Below are positions 1-11,024 of a stretch of DNA of 64,000 nucleotides, in pieces. Both the position numbers and the translations under genes were made by a program. This DNA comes from Bos javanicus (Eukaryota > Chordata > Mammalia > Artiodactyla > Bovidae). The notes beneath the pieces are model-generated. The model searched no databases and was not told the DNA's origin. It worked only from the letters and a program-made list of their open reading frames with translations. The DNA is taken from NCBI RefSeq assembly GCF_032452875.1, contig NC_083897.1, forward strand, positions 12,692,854-12,756,853. Reading direction: 5' to 3'. Positions within the stretch are counted from its first letter, which is position 1. Every line of letters starts with the position of its first letter.

Positions 1-680
1 TGGACTGGTTTGATCTTCTTGCAGTCCAAGGGACTCTCAAGAGCATTCTCCAAAAGCATCAATTCTTTGGTGCTCAGCTTTCTTTATAGTCCAACTCTCA
101 CATCCATACATGAGTACTGGAAAAACCATAGTTTTGACTAGATGGACCTTTGTTGGCAAAGTAATGTCCCTACTTTTTAATATGCTGTCTAGGTTGGTCA
201 TAGATTTTCTTCCAAGGAGTAAGTGCTTTTTTTATTTCATGGCTGCAGTCACCATCTGCAGTGATTTTGGAGCCCAAAAAGCTAGTCTGCCACTGTTTCC
301 ACTGTTTCCTTATCTATTTGCCATGAAGCTATGGGACTGAATGACATGATCTTTGTTTTCTGAATGTTGAGCTTTAAGCCAACTTTTTCACTTTCCTCTT
401 TCACTTTCATCAAGGGGATCTTTAGTTCTTATTCACTTTCTGGCATAAGGGTGGTGTCATCTGCATATCTGAGGTTATTGATATTTCTCCCAGCAATCTT
501 CATTCCAGCTTGTGCTTCATTCAGCCCAGCATTTCTCATGATGTACTCTGCATATAAGTTAAATAAACAGGGTGACAATATACAGCCTTGATGTACTCCT
601 TTTCCTATTTGGAACCATTCTGTTGTTCCATGTCCGGTTCTAAATATTGCTTCCTGACCTGCATACAGATTTCTCAGGAG
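1..680 (-). mobile_element. BovB (RTE) LINE fragment, 3' half of reverse transcriptase
   Basis: Read on the minus strand this matches the later part of the BovB reverse-transcriptase frame: the region after the YADD motif, the LLGRK/TNLDS block and the YGCESW block all align to the better preserved copies elsewhere in the window. No minus-strand frame longer than about 60 codons survives, so the copy is dead. It runs off the left edge of the window; its 5'-ward side ends at about 680 against an L1 piece. RTE clade membership and ruminant origin are established knowledge. Confidence 0.93.
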
Positions 681-684
681 ACAA

Positions 685-914
685 TAGGAACATATATATC
701 AATAATGACTTTAAATATAAATGGATTAAATGCTCTAAACAAAAGGCACAGACTGGCTGAGTGGATACAAAAACAAGACCCATATATATGTTGTCTACAA
801 GAAACCCACTTCAGACCTAAAGACATGTATAGACTGAAAGTTAGAGGATGGAAAAACATATTCCATGCAAATAGAAAGCAAAAGAAAGTGGGAGTAGCAA
901 TCCTCATATCAGAT
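685..914 (+). mobile_element. L1 ORF2 endonuclease-domain fragment
   Basis: The plus-strand translation contains LNINGLNALNKRHRLAEWI followed by a QETHF motif, which are hallmarks of the amino end of mammalian L1 ORF2 (APE-type endonuclease). The fragment is about 230 bp and is wedged between two minus-strand BovB pieces. The flanking sequence does not continue as L1 on either side, so it is a remnant cut by later insertions or deletions. Confidence 0.9.
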
Positions 915-1626
915 AATCAGTCAGTCAGTTCAGTCGCTCAGTTGTGTCCGACTCATTGCAACCCCATGAATTGCAGCACGCCAGGCCTCCCTGTCGCTCA
1001 CCAACTCCCGGAGTTCACTCAGACTCAAATCCATCGAGTCGGTGATGGCATCCAGCCACCTCATCCTCTATCGTCGCCTTTTCCTCCTGCCCCCAATCCC
1101 TCCCAGCATCAGGGTCCTTTCCAATGAGTCAACTCTTGGCATGAGATGGCCAAAGTACTGGAGTTTCAGCTTTAGCACCATTCCTTCCAAAGAACACCCA
1201 GGGCTGATCTCCCTTAGGATGGACTGGTTGGATCTCCTTGCAGTCCAAGGGACTCTCAAGAGTCTTCTCCAACACCACAGTTCAAAAGCATCAATTCTTC
1301 GGTGCTCAGCTTTATTTATAGTCCAACTCTCACATCCATACATGACCACTGGAAAAACCATAGCCTTGACTAGACGGACCTTTGTTGGCAAAGTAATGTC
1401 TCTGCTTTTTAACATGCTGTCTAGGTTGGTCATAACTTTCCTTCCAAGGAGTAAGGGTCTTTTAATTTCATGGCTGCAATCACCATCTGCAGTGATTTTG
1501 GAGCCCAGAAAAATAAAGTCAGCCACTGTTTCCACTGTTCCCCCATCTATTTGCCATGAAGTGATGGAATCGGATGCCATGATCTTAGTTTTCTGAATGT
1601 TGAGCTTTAAGCCAACTTTTTCAATA
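915..1626 (-). mobile_element. BovB LINE 3' end
   Basis: A minus-strand frame of 189 codons (1068-1637) carries FIFLGSKIT, LLGRKVMTNLDS, YGCESW and ELWCWRRLLRVPW, typical of the BovB reverse-transcriptase carboxyl end. The 3' end, with the short CAGT-type tail repeat, lies at about 915. The copy is 5'-truncated near 1626. It has one of the longer open BovB frames here, which suggests a fairly young insertion, but the endonuclease and catalytic RT regions are missing. Confidence 0.93.
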
Positions 1627-1639
1627 TAATAGGGCATAA

Positions 1640-2105
1640 TTGGGATCTAAGACACAGGGAAAAGTAACTAGCAATCCAATGTTGGTGTTGAATTAAGAGT
1701 GATTCTAGGACAAGACAGGCCAAAAGAAGCCATGACTCTGAACAAATTTACAAATAGGTCATGTTTGGTCCATGATAAAGAGGTACAGTTTACAGCCTGA
1801 GATCTAGGGGACAGGCTCAAGAAGGTACAGATTGAACAAGAGAAAAAGCATGGATGTTAACTTAAGAAAAAGCAGATAAGCTGTGGCACATAAGCTAGGC
1901 AATTCAAAAGTCTCAACAAGGCAAAAGGGCTCAGGCATAGTACAGACTCAGTGTATACACAATAATTTACTCACACTGGGCATCACATAACAAAGAATAA
2001 AACTGAAATAGGAAGACAGATGATACATTTTAAAAGAAAAGTATAATCGAGTGGGTCTACCCTACAGATGGACCAGGTTAAGACCTTTGATCCTAATAAT
2101 AACAG
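1640..2105. other. unique or unrecognised sequence
   Basis: AT-rich sequence with no reading frame, RNA gene or repeat that I recognise. Confidence 0.5.
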
Positions 2106-2109
2106 GTAC

Positions 2110-2340
2110 TGCCTAGTGGGCACCTACTGTGAGTCAGAAACTACTCTCCATGCTTTATGCATACATAGTATGTTTAATCTTATGAGGAAACTATTATTAT
2201 TCTCTTCACTGTATAGGTCAAAAAACTGAACCTCAGTGAGTTTATCTTCCGAGAATCACATAGCTATTAAGGGGCAGAGCCAAGATTTGAATTGAAGTCT
2301 GTCCAATTTTGAAGTTCCTCTAATTTACACTACTCTATAA
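2110..2340 (-). mobile_element. MIR SINE
   Basis: The minus-strand copy shows the MIR core order: a GAGGAAACT block, an ACTGAACCTCAGTGAG-like block, a CACATAGCTATTAAG block and GGCAGAGCCAAGATTTGAA. It is a diverged tRNA-derived SINE of general mammalian age, nearly full length. Confidence 0.75.
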
Positions 2341-2479
2341 CTATAAAGAACATATTTTTGGGCCTAGAGGGAAAGTTACTTCAAGGGAATTTGCCAGACT
2401 TAACAAGGAAAATAGCCCTCTTTAAAGAGAACTTGAAAAGGGTCAGAGCCTCAAATGATATGGCTGATAAAGTGTTAAA

Positions 2480-3370
2480 ATTCAAAATATAAAAAAAATT
2501 CATACATTAATATAAAAAAACCCAGTCTGATTTTAAAAATGGGCAGAAAACCTGAGTGTGCATTTTCCAAAGAAGATATACAGATGGCCAACAGGCACAT
2601 GAACAGATGTCCAACATCACTAATGATAAAGGAAATGCAAATTAAAACCACAATGAGATATCACCTTACACCTGTCATAAAAGTTATTATCCAAAAGTCT
2701 ACAAATAACAATGTTGGTGAGGATATGGAGAAAAGGGAACCCTTGTATACAGTTGGTGCGAATTTAACTTGGTGCAGCTGCTATGGAAAACAATGGAGTT
2801 TTCTCAAAATATTAAGACTAGAACTATAATATGATCAAGCAATTCCACTTTAATGTATTTATACAAGAGAAATGAAAACACTAATTCAAAAAGATATATG
2901 CACCCCTATGTTCACAGCAGCATCATTTGCAATACCCAAGACATGGAAGCAATCTAAATGTCCATTGACATGTGAATGGATAAATAAGATGTAGTATACA
3001 TACATGCAGTAGAATATTACTCAGTCATAAAAAGAATGAAATTTTCCCATTTGTAAAAACATAAATGGACCTGGAGGGTATTGTGCTTAGTGAAATGTCA
3101 GGTAGAAAAAAACAAATACTGTATGTTTTTACTTATATGTGGAATCTAAAAAAGAAAAAAAAAAACACATAGTAAATCAAAAACAGACTCACAGATACAA
3201 AATCAAACTAATGGTTACCAGAGGGGAATGGAGGAGAAATATAAAATAAGTGAAGGGAATTTAAAACTACAGCCTACCAGTTGTAAAATAGATGAGTTAT
3301 GGGGATGTAATGTATAGAACAGGAAAAATATTCTGCATTTTATAATAACTTCATATTGTGTTTAGTCTAT
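2480..3370 (+). mobile_element. L1 3' end (ORF2 C-terminus and 3' UTR)
   Basis: The segment follows the classic L1 3' region: ATGGCCAACAGGCACATGAA, the AATGAGATATCACCT block, a CAGCAGCATCATTTGCAATA-type block, the ATTACTCAGTCATAAAAA block and a 3' UTR with TGGAATCTAAAAAAG. Stops and small indels break the frame; the longest piece is 96 codons (2539-2829). It is an old, dead copy. Confidence 0.88.
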
Positions 3371-3439
3371 AAAAATATCTAATCAGCCCCCACTTACTCA
3401 TGTACAGCCACTTAACTACATGTTTCCCATAGAACTAGG

Positions 3440-3570
3440 TAATTAATAGCTAATATTTATAATTCTGATTTAAACTGTTTTTATGGGAGATAGTATGACC
3501 TCCATTTTATAGATAAAAGGCTTGAGCACGTGAAGTTTTTTATAATAACCCAGGCCCATTTAGTTCTAAA
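3440..3570 (-). mobile_element. probable MIR remnant
   Basis: A weak match to the antisense MIR core: TCCATTTTATAGATAAAAGG, then a block corresponding to AACTTGCCCAAGG, now much altered. It could instead be a related CR1/L3-type remnant. Confidence 0.4.
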
Positions 3571-3574
3571 ATCA

Positions 3575-3955
3575 TACACTTTCCTTGTTGACCTTCCATG
3601 AAAAGCAATATGGAAGGCTTCAATCTTTACCTACTCTTCAAACCTTCCCTTCTGAGATGTCTATTGTTTAGATTCTATTTTAGTTTGAGTACCCATTTCA
3701 GTGGCCAAATGTTCAGACCATACAGGATCCCATGACCTGTGAAGATTATATCCTCTTCTCAGCTATTGTTTTCCATAGGCGTTAACCCAGTGGTAACTCT
3801 AGAATTTCCACATGGGGAAGAAGTATATGTATGGTGATCTGGTTGGAGATCTACTGAGGGAATCTCTTTTGAAGCTGCATCTCCATATCATGCTTTTAAG
3901 CACATGGTTCTTGCTATGGTTAACATGAAAGTTTTAACATGCTAATTGCTGGCAT
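3575..3955. other. unique or unrecognised sequence
   Basis: No frame, RNA gene or repeat recognised. Confidence 0.45.
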
Positions 3956-5325
3956 ATTTTTAAATTTTTATTTTTATTGAAGTAAAATTTATGTATAGAG
4001 AAATGTACATCCTAAGGGTATAAATTTTATGAGTTTTGGCAAAAGCTAGACAACTGTAACCAACACCCAAATCAAGATATGGAGTATTTCTAACATCCCA
4101 GAAGAAAGTTCCCTTGTTACTCCTTCCCAGTCAATCCCTCAGGGCAGCCCCTAGCCTAGATAACCACTGTTTTGATTGTTTTGTCTGTTCTTGAAATTCA
4201 CTGAAATGGAATTATAAGTACATACTCTTTTGTCTCTGGTTTCATTTATTCAACCTTGTGTACATAACATTGATCTATTAATTGATGAGAATATTTTTTT
4301 CCCCATTAGCCTTAAAAAAAATTAGGTAAATCCTGTCATCTGTGACAACATAGATCAATCTATAGGACATTATGCTAAGTGAAATAAATGAGACACAAAA
4401 GAAAAAAATACTAAATTACACATACATGGGGAATATTAGATAGTAGAACTCATAGAAGCAGAGCACAGAATGGTGGTGAAAAAGCACTGGGGGTGCGAAA
4501 TGACAAGGTCTTGGTCAAAGGGTACAAAGTTTCAGTTATACAGGGTGATTAAGCCCTAGAGATCTATTGCACATCACATGGCTATAGTTAACAACACTGA
4601 ATTGTACACTTTAAAATGTGCTAAAAGAGCAGATCTTATGCTGTGTTTTTATCTAAACAAATAACTGGGAGAAACCTTTATAGGCAATGGATATGTTTAT
4701 GGCATTGATTGTGGTTATGATTTTATGGATGTATACTTATCTCCAAACTCATTATCCTGTACACATTAACTAGTTACAGTGTTTTGTATGTCAATAATAC
4801 CTCAATAAAGTGGTTTAGAAAAGGATGGGACTATGTTTTAGCATACATCAGTAATTCATTTTGCTGAGTAGTATTACAATGATTGGATACAGCATAATTT
4901 GTTTATCCATTCTCCTGTTGAGGGTTATCTGAGTTGTTTCTATCTTGAGGGTATTTTTTTAAGCTGTTATAAACGTTTCGTACAAGTTCCTTCTGTAGAC
5001 ATATATTTTCATTTCTCCTAGGAAAAGAGCCTAGGAGTCAAAATGCTGGGTCACAGGTAGATGTATGTTTAAGCATGAGAAACTGCAAGATAGTTTTCCA
5101 AAGTGGTTGCAATATTTTATACTCTTACCAGCAAAGTATAGGAGCTTTGGTTTCTCCAAGTACTCATAAAGCTTTGCTGTTGTCAATCTATTTAATTTTA
5201 GCCACTGTGGTGGGTGTGTAGTGGTATCTCACTATAATTTCAATTTGCATTTCCCTGATGACTAATGAAATTGAACATCTTTTCATATGCTTAGTCAGGT
5301 TGGACTATTTTTATACTGGTAGACT
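3956..5325 (-). mobile_element. old L1M 3' end, split by a nested L1
   Basis: Read along the plus strand, 3956-4310 gives the antisense of an old L1 3' region (ATTGAAGTAAAATTTATG, then AACCACTG and TTCATTTATTCAACC blocks). The same element resumes at about 4833 and continues collinearly to about 5325, including a CAGCAAAGTATAGGAG block and ATTTGCATTTCCCTGATGAC. The gap holds another L1 in the opposite orientation. No usable ORF remains. Confidence 0.85.
4316..4830 (+). mobile_element. L1 3' end nested inside the antisense L1
   Basis: A sense L1 3' UTR: GGACATTATGCTAAGTGAAA, TAGAACTCATAGAAGCAGAG, CAAAGGGTACAAAGTTTCAG, then a tail ending CCTCAATAAAGTGG. It interrupts the minus-strand L1 at an internal point, so it is the later arrival. 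Confidence 0.85.
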
Positions 5326-5364
5326 ATAAATATCTTCTGCAGCAGGCACTGTTCTAGTAAAGTC

Positions 5365-5624
5365 AGAGAAGGCAATGGCACCCCACTCCAGTACTCTTGC
5401 CTGGAAAATCCCATGGACGGAGGAGCTTGGTGGGCTGCAATCCATGGGGTCACTAAGAGTCAGACATGACTTCACTTTCACTTTTCACTTTCATGCATTG
5501 GAGAAGGAAATGGCAACCCACTCCAGTGTTCTTGCTTGGAGAATCCCAGGGACGGGGAGCCTGGTGGGCTGCCGTCTATGGGGTCGCACAGAGTCGGACA
5601 CGACTGAAGTGACTTAGCTTAGCA
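5365..5624 (+). mobile_element. BOV-A2 SINE (dimeric)
   Basis: Two Bov-A monomers in tandem joined by the CACTTTCACTTTTCACTTTC linker. The first begins GAGAAGGCAATGGCACCCC and the second GGAGAAGGAAATGGCAACCC. The 3' end lacks a long AGC tail. The frame across it (80 codons) is a SINE shadow, not a gene. Confidence 0.95.
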
Positions 5625-6380
5625 TTTTTTGATTGAGGATGGCAGGGCTAATGAAGGTTATAGGATGGCCTAATGCCCTTCTGTAAAGAAACCTCTTGCC
5701 ATGTCTACCTTAAGCTAAGACTCTGCTGCTACTGCTGCTGCTTCCACCACTCCCTTGAAAACTATAAAATAATGGTCTTTTTGCTTCAGCAGTTACTTTC
5801 TCAAGTATCAGGATTATAGTTCTATTTTTCAATTATCTTATAAATCAACTCAAAAGTTAATGTTCCTCCATGCAGGACTTAAACCCTAGTTTCCAGACAG
5901 GAAAAAAGGAGGGGATCAATTCTTGAAATTCACAGTTCATACATATTTCTATGTTCCCATGATCAGCCTACAACACTGTAGATGGTATTAACACTGCATA
6001 ACTGTGTTGCAATTTAGGTTTTGCTGAGTTTGGACAATGGATTCTCAAAAAATAATTTAAAAATTAGGGAAGAAAAAGCAACAAAGATAGAGAAAAGTCA
6101 AATAGATGAAGATGAAGCACCATGGTTACCTTTTCAATGCAGAAATGCCTGTACCTGGTGGGAATGAGTTTAGCTCAAATTATCTTAGTATAATCTTGTT
6201 CTCTTCCAGTCAAATGAATTTTTGTATAGTAAGCTTCAGGTAAAGGGAGGATTAACAATCACCTGGATACTTGTCAGAAGCTTAAATGTTATAACCGGAA
6301 GGAATCTGCACAGTCATCTAACACAACTCCCTGCAGAGTGCAAGAATCAAGTCATAGAACCCAGAAATGTTCCCATCTTT
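5625..6380. other. mostly unique sequence with a short CTG tract
   Basis: A short CTG/CTA microsatellite lies at about 5722-5742. A stretch near 6290-6345 faintly resembles an old MIR/CR1-type repeat (CAGTCATCTAACACAACTCC). Nothing else is recognised. Confidence 0.45.
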
Positions 6381-6381
6381 T

Positions 6382-6442
6382 CTATGGGGTCACACAGAGT
6401 CGGACACAACTGAAGCGACTTCGCAGCAGTAGCAGCAGCAGT
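6382..6442 (+). mobile_element. BOV-A2 3' end fragment with AGC tail
   Basis: Only the last about 60 bp of BOV-A2 are present: GGGGTCACACAGAGTCGGAC, GAAGCGACTTCGCAGCAG and an imperfect AGC repeat. It is strongly 5'-truncated. Confidence 0.85.
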
Positions 6443-6785
6443 ATCAGAGGGAGAGCCTTTGGAACTATAAAGAAATAAATCTATTGTCTTCTACATGTTA
6501 GCATTTCCTAAGTTACAAAAGGGCTATCTGCCTTCTACTGCAACTCAGATTTGACTGGCTAGTTTTCTTCAGCCATTTCTTATAGAAACTGTAGGTTATC
6601 AAGGTCATTTTTCTTTATCATTCAGTTTATCAATATTCTCCCTATAAGTCCCCCACAAACTCCTTATTATGTAATTCATCTGACCCGCACAGGTAATAGT
6701 GGGACTGTAACCTAGAAATGATATAACATACTCTCAGATTACATTAGCCTTTTGGTCAAAACATCAGCATTCACTGGTTTTACCA
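6443..6785. other. unique or unrecognised sequence
   Basis: No frame, RNA gene or repeat recognised. Confidence 0.45.
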
Positions 6786-6787
6786 CT

Positions 6788-6997
6788 GAAAGTGAAGTTG
6801 CTCAGTCGTGTCCAACTCTTTGCAACCCCGTGGACTGTAGTCTACCAGGCTTCTCCGTCCATGGGATTCTCCAGGCAAGAATACTGTGGAGGGGGTTACC
6901 ATTTCGTTCTCCAGGGGTTCTTCCGACCCAGGGATTGAACCCGGCTCTCCCACACTGGAGGCAGACGCTTTAACCTCTGAGCCACCAGGGAAGCCCC
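6788..6997 (-). mobile_element. Bov-tA SINE
   Basis: Read on the minus strand it starts with the tRNA-like head GGGCTTCCCTGGTGGCTCAG, has the pol III B box GGGTTCAATCCC, and continues into the Bov-A body. It ends on the low-coordinate side with AGTTGCTCAGTCGTG in plus-strand reading. It is near full length, about 210 bp. Confidence 0.93.
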
Positions 6998-6999
6998 TT

Positions 7000-8320
7000 G
7001 GGCTTTTTCACAAGCAGTCACTTTGACCTCAGCTTCCTCAGTTTAATCTTTTTTTTTTTTCTTTTTTGGCGGGAGGAGACATTGTATACAGAACTTCTCA
7101 TTAGCCTTTATTATACTTTATCTTCTTAGTCTCAGTCCACTGTTCTAACCTGCCAAAGCTCTGTTGCACCCTGTAAAAATACTTCATAATTTCACTCTTC
7201 ATTTTTACTGGAAAATCTTTCCATTATGTCTCAGCACACTTCTCTGCTTTAGAACCTAGAATCTAAAGGATACAATGGAATCATTCCTTGTTGCCTCTTC
7301 TGGGTGAACATCAGTATTTACTATCCAGGACCTTCAGATGAGGAAAATGATAGAACAATGTGCTGTAATTTTAATGAGCACAGAACATCATATAGGAATA
7401 TTTCTGTCTCACCAAATTCCTGATATGATATCATTTTATTTATTTTTCTTTGTTTTTCAGAGACAGAGAGGTAACGGCAATGAATCAAAATTCTGTGTAA
7501 CTAAGGGTCAAAATTAACTGGATTCAATTTAATTGGGACTTTACTGGAATATAATATAACCAAATGACTATTTGAATTTCAACTGATAATATTACTGACT
7601 CATCAAAAAAAAAAATAGCAGGTCAAAAAGTTCCATTGGAAACCAATGTCTCCCACCCTTGGAAGGAGAAGAGTGCAGTGACTTTGCTCCTTGATCTCCC
7701 CTCAGTTCCTCAACATCAGACCTTTTGAAAAGTCTAACTTTGTATAAATACTTTATGTTTGCAACAGTGACACAGGTGAGTGAGAGTTTACTAAAAATTC
7801 ATCTATAAAGAAAAGATTTTAAATGTTATAATGCAAATATTCTTTATGGAAATTTGAGATCTCCCACATTACCACTCAAGAGACTGTATTACCAAATGAG
7901 AATTCATGATGAGTTTGTCAACACTCTAAAGCTGCTTTTCACAAAAGCTATGCTGCACACCCCTCCACACTTGCCTTTAAATCCAAATTTTCATGGTTTA
8001 ACTAGAACACTCATTGTCTGAAGCTAATCAGATATTTCTCTGAATCTTAGCTCATATCTTACTTCATGGCCTCTCTTTACTCTTATCATTATCCAAAATC
8101 TTGGTTTGGATAAAAGTCTAGTAATTACATGTACTCAACCAAAGGAAGTTTAAGTCTGAAAAATAATTGCCCTCTGATGAATACTAACCAGGCAAACAGT
8201 CCACTCTTTGACCAGAAACAACAAAAGACCTTGGACAAGTTCATTAAAAGCAAATTCAGCTTTTGATTAAATTGTTGATTTCTTCGAACTTATCCATTAC
8301 CTACAATATTTGTCATCTAT
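7000..8320. other. unique or unrecognised sequence
   Basis: AT-rich sequence with a T/C-rich tract at about 7040-7066. No repeat, RNA gene or credible frame was recognised over 1.3 kb. Confidence 0.5.
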
Positions 8321-8324
8321 CAAA

Positions 8325-9181
8325 ATACATCATGAGAAACACTGGGCTGGATGAAGCACAAGCTGGAATCAAGATTGCCAGGAGAAATATCAATAACCTC
8401 AGATATGCAGATAACACCACCCTTATGGCAGAAAGTGAAGAAGAACTAAAGAGCCTCTTGATGAAAGTAAAAGAGGAAAGTGAAAAAGTTGGCTTAAAGC
8501 TCAACATTCAGAAAATGAAGATCATGGCAGCCGTTCCCATCACTTCATGGGAAATAGATGGGGAAACAGGGGAAACAATGGCTGGCTTTATTTTTGGGGC
8601 TCCAAAATCACTGCAGATGGTGATTGCAGCCATGAAATTAAAAGATGCTTACTCCTTGGAAGAAAAGTTGTGACCAACCTAGACAGCATTAAAAAGCAGA
8701 GACATTACTTTGCCAACAAAGGGCCATCTAGTCAAGACTACGGTTTTGCCAGTGGTCATGTATGGATGTGAGAGTTGGACTGTAAAGAAAGCTGAGCACC
8801 GAAGAATTGATGCTTTTGAACTGTGGTGTTGGAGAAGACTCCTGAGAGTCCCTTGGACTGCAAGGAGATCCAACCAGTCCATCCTAAAGGAGATTAGTCC
8901 TGGGTGTTCAATGGTAGGACTGATGTTGCAGCTGAAACTCCAATCCTTTGGCCACCTGATGCGAAGAGCTGACTCATTTGAAAAGACCCTGATGCTGGGA
9001 AAGATTGAGGGCAGGAGGAGAAGGGGATGACAAAGGATGAGATGGTTGGATGGCATCACTGACTCAATGTACATGAGTTTGGGTAGACTCCAAGAGTTGG
9101 TGATGGACAGGGAGGCCTGGCGTGCTGTGGTTCATAGGGTTACAAAGAGTTGGACACAACTGAGTGACTGAACTGAACTGA
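8325..9181 (+). mobile_element. BovB LINE 3' end
   Basis: The plus-strand frames 8263-8673, 8547-8771 and 8710-9030 together cover the BovB RT from just before the YADD motif (here YADNTTLMAES, second catalytic Asp changed to Asn) to the RRRRG tail. Three frames mean at least two frameshifts. The 3' end is at 9181 with a GAACTGAACTG tail repeat. The copy is 5'-truncated. Confidence 0.94.
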
Positions 9182-9319
9182 AAATAGTTTTAAAAATAAT
9201 TTAAAAAAATAATTTAAAAGTTTACACCTTCTGCCCAAGGTTTTGGGAAAGCTCCATTTCTCCCACCCTACCCCCAATTGTCAGAAACTAAACATAGTAT
9301 TAGTTTAGTATTAAAAATG

Positions 9320-9485
9320 TATGGCTGGAGCACAAGGTTAACTCAGGGAGATCTGCTTTCCAATCCCATCTCAGCCTCAGTCATCTCATTGTTAATAAGA
9401 TAATTCATGTCTAACAAGATTGTTGTTAGGATAATTTCTACAAAGTGAATTGGATATAGCAGGTGCTCAATAAAGACCAGTTTCT
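9320..9485 (+). mobile_element. MIR SINE
   Basis: The sense MIR order is visible: CAATCCCATCTCAGCCTCAG, GTTGTTAGGATAATT, then CAGGTGCTCAATAAAG at the 3' side. It is diverged. Confidence 0.7.
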
Positions 9486-9489
9486 TTAC

Positions 9490-10294
9490 AACTGACCCCT
9501 AGTTTCATCCCTGGTCAAACACTACATATTATCTACACAGAGGAAATTCAAGAATAGATTTAAACTACATTCCTGCTGTAAGGTAAACATTTTCTTAAGT
9601 AAAATGATCTGTCTTCATCAAAATTATGAGACTATATTAACTGAGAACAATGAAACTCAAGTTCAGCTATAGCTTCCTCATTAACTATGGTACATTGGTT
9701 TGCTTAAACACTTAATACTTTTAAAATAACAACATAAAACACCAATTCATGAATTTACTCATTGTAGTTATTTCTTATGGATAGGTGACAACTTGCTGTG
9801 AGTGTGCACATGTGACCACAACATGTCTATACTTGTGCTTGTGTGTGTGTGTTATTTGGATGCTCATTTTTTCTGTTTTTCTTTTCGCTTAAATCAAGCT
9901 AGAAATCTATTGAAATTAGGGACTATATCTCTATTATAGGAACACCCCCATCATAAATAGCATACATGTCTTCCCAATTAGACTGAGCTTTCCTGTCCAG
10001 TAAGGACCAATTCCCCTCCAACCCAGCTCAAAGTCTGACCCACAAATGTTGCTGACTGTCAATCCCTTGTTGATTAATTATGTGAGCATAGAGCAGAGCC
10101 TGGAGATTACTGACAGATCCTGAGAGTAGCTGAATATGTATCTTAGGGACCTCTGTCACACAACACTGGGCCCTAGATTTAGAACATCTGAAATGAAGTC
10201 ATTCCTGGGTGAGATGCTTAAATGGCAAAAGAAACTGCAGATGTTCACCTTGGATTAATAGAATCAAAGCCAAATGGCCAATAAAATGCATGTA
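9490..10294. other. unique or unrecognised sequence
   Basis: Contains a short GT run (about 9840-9852). No frame, RNA gene or repeat recognised. Confidence 0.45.
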
Positions 10295-10304
10295 TAGAGA
10301 AACA
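10295..10304. repeat. TSD of the inverted BovB, left copy
   Basis: AGAGAAACAC, repeated exactly at 11015-11024 on the far side of the BovB insertion. Confidence 0.85.
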
Positions 10305-11014
10305 CTATTTCCATTGTTTCCTCATCTATTTGCCATGAAGTGATGGGACCAGAAGCCATGATCTTAGTTTTTTAAGGGTTGAGCTTTTTCCATTAGTTCA
10401 GAAACAATGGACAGGTTTTATTTTTGGGGCCCCCAAATCACTGCAGATGGTGACTGCAGCCATGAAATTAAAAGACGCTTGCTCCTTGGAAGAAAAGCTA
10501 TGACCAATCTAGACAGCATATTAAAAAGATTTTGCCAACAAAGGTCCTTCTAGTCAAAGCTATGTTTCTTTTTTTTTTTTTTTTCCCAGTAGTCGTGTAT
10601 GGATATGAGAGTTGGAGCATAAAGAAGGCTGAGCACCAAAGAATTGATGCTTTTGAACTGTGGTGTTGGCAAAGATTCTTGAGAGTCCCTTGGACTGCAA
10701 GGATATCAAACCCAGACAACCCTAAAGGAAATCAACCCTATATAATCATTGGAAGGACTGATATTAAAGGTAAAGCTCCAATAGTTTGGCTATCTGATGC
10801 AAAGAGCTGATTCATTGGAAAAGACCCCTGATGTGGGAAAGACTAAGGGCAGGAGGAGAAGGGGGCAGCAGAGGATGAGATGGTTGGACGGCATTATCCA
10901 CTCAATGGACGTGAGTTTGAGCAAGCTCTGGGAGATGGTGAAGGACAGGGAAAGCTGGTGTGCTGCAGTCCAGAGGATTGCAAAGAGTCAGACATGAATA
11001 AGCAACTGAACAAC
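10305..11014 (+). mobile_element. BovB LINE with inverted 5' end
   Basis: From about 10400 to 11014 it is a sense BovB 3' end. From 10305 to about 10392 the sequence is the antisense of the BovB segment lying immediately upstream of the sense part, so the two halves meet at the same point of the element. The exact 10-bp TSD around the whole unit shows one insertion event. The sense body carries a T-rich expansion at about 10564-10585 and is frame-broken. Confidence 0.92.
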
Positions 11015-11024
11015 AGAGAAACAC
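11015..11024. repeat. TSD of the inverted BovB, right copy
   Basis: AGAGAAACAC, identical to 10295-10304. Confidence 0.85.

Noticed and set aside
588..1127. 179-codon plus-strand frame
   Set aside because: It runs through antisense BovB, a sense L1 piece and antisense BovB again; only the L1 part is real protein-coding ancestry.
1042..1596. 184-codon plus-strand frame
   Set aside because: Shadow of the BovB reverse transcriptase on the other strand.
7440..7500. Polypyrimidine-AG resembling a splice acceptor
   Set aside because: No open frame or matching donor follows; such motifs are frequent in T-rich DNA.
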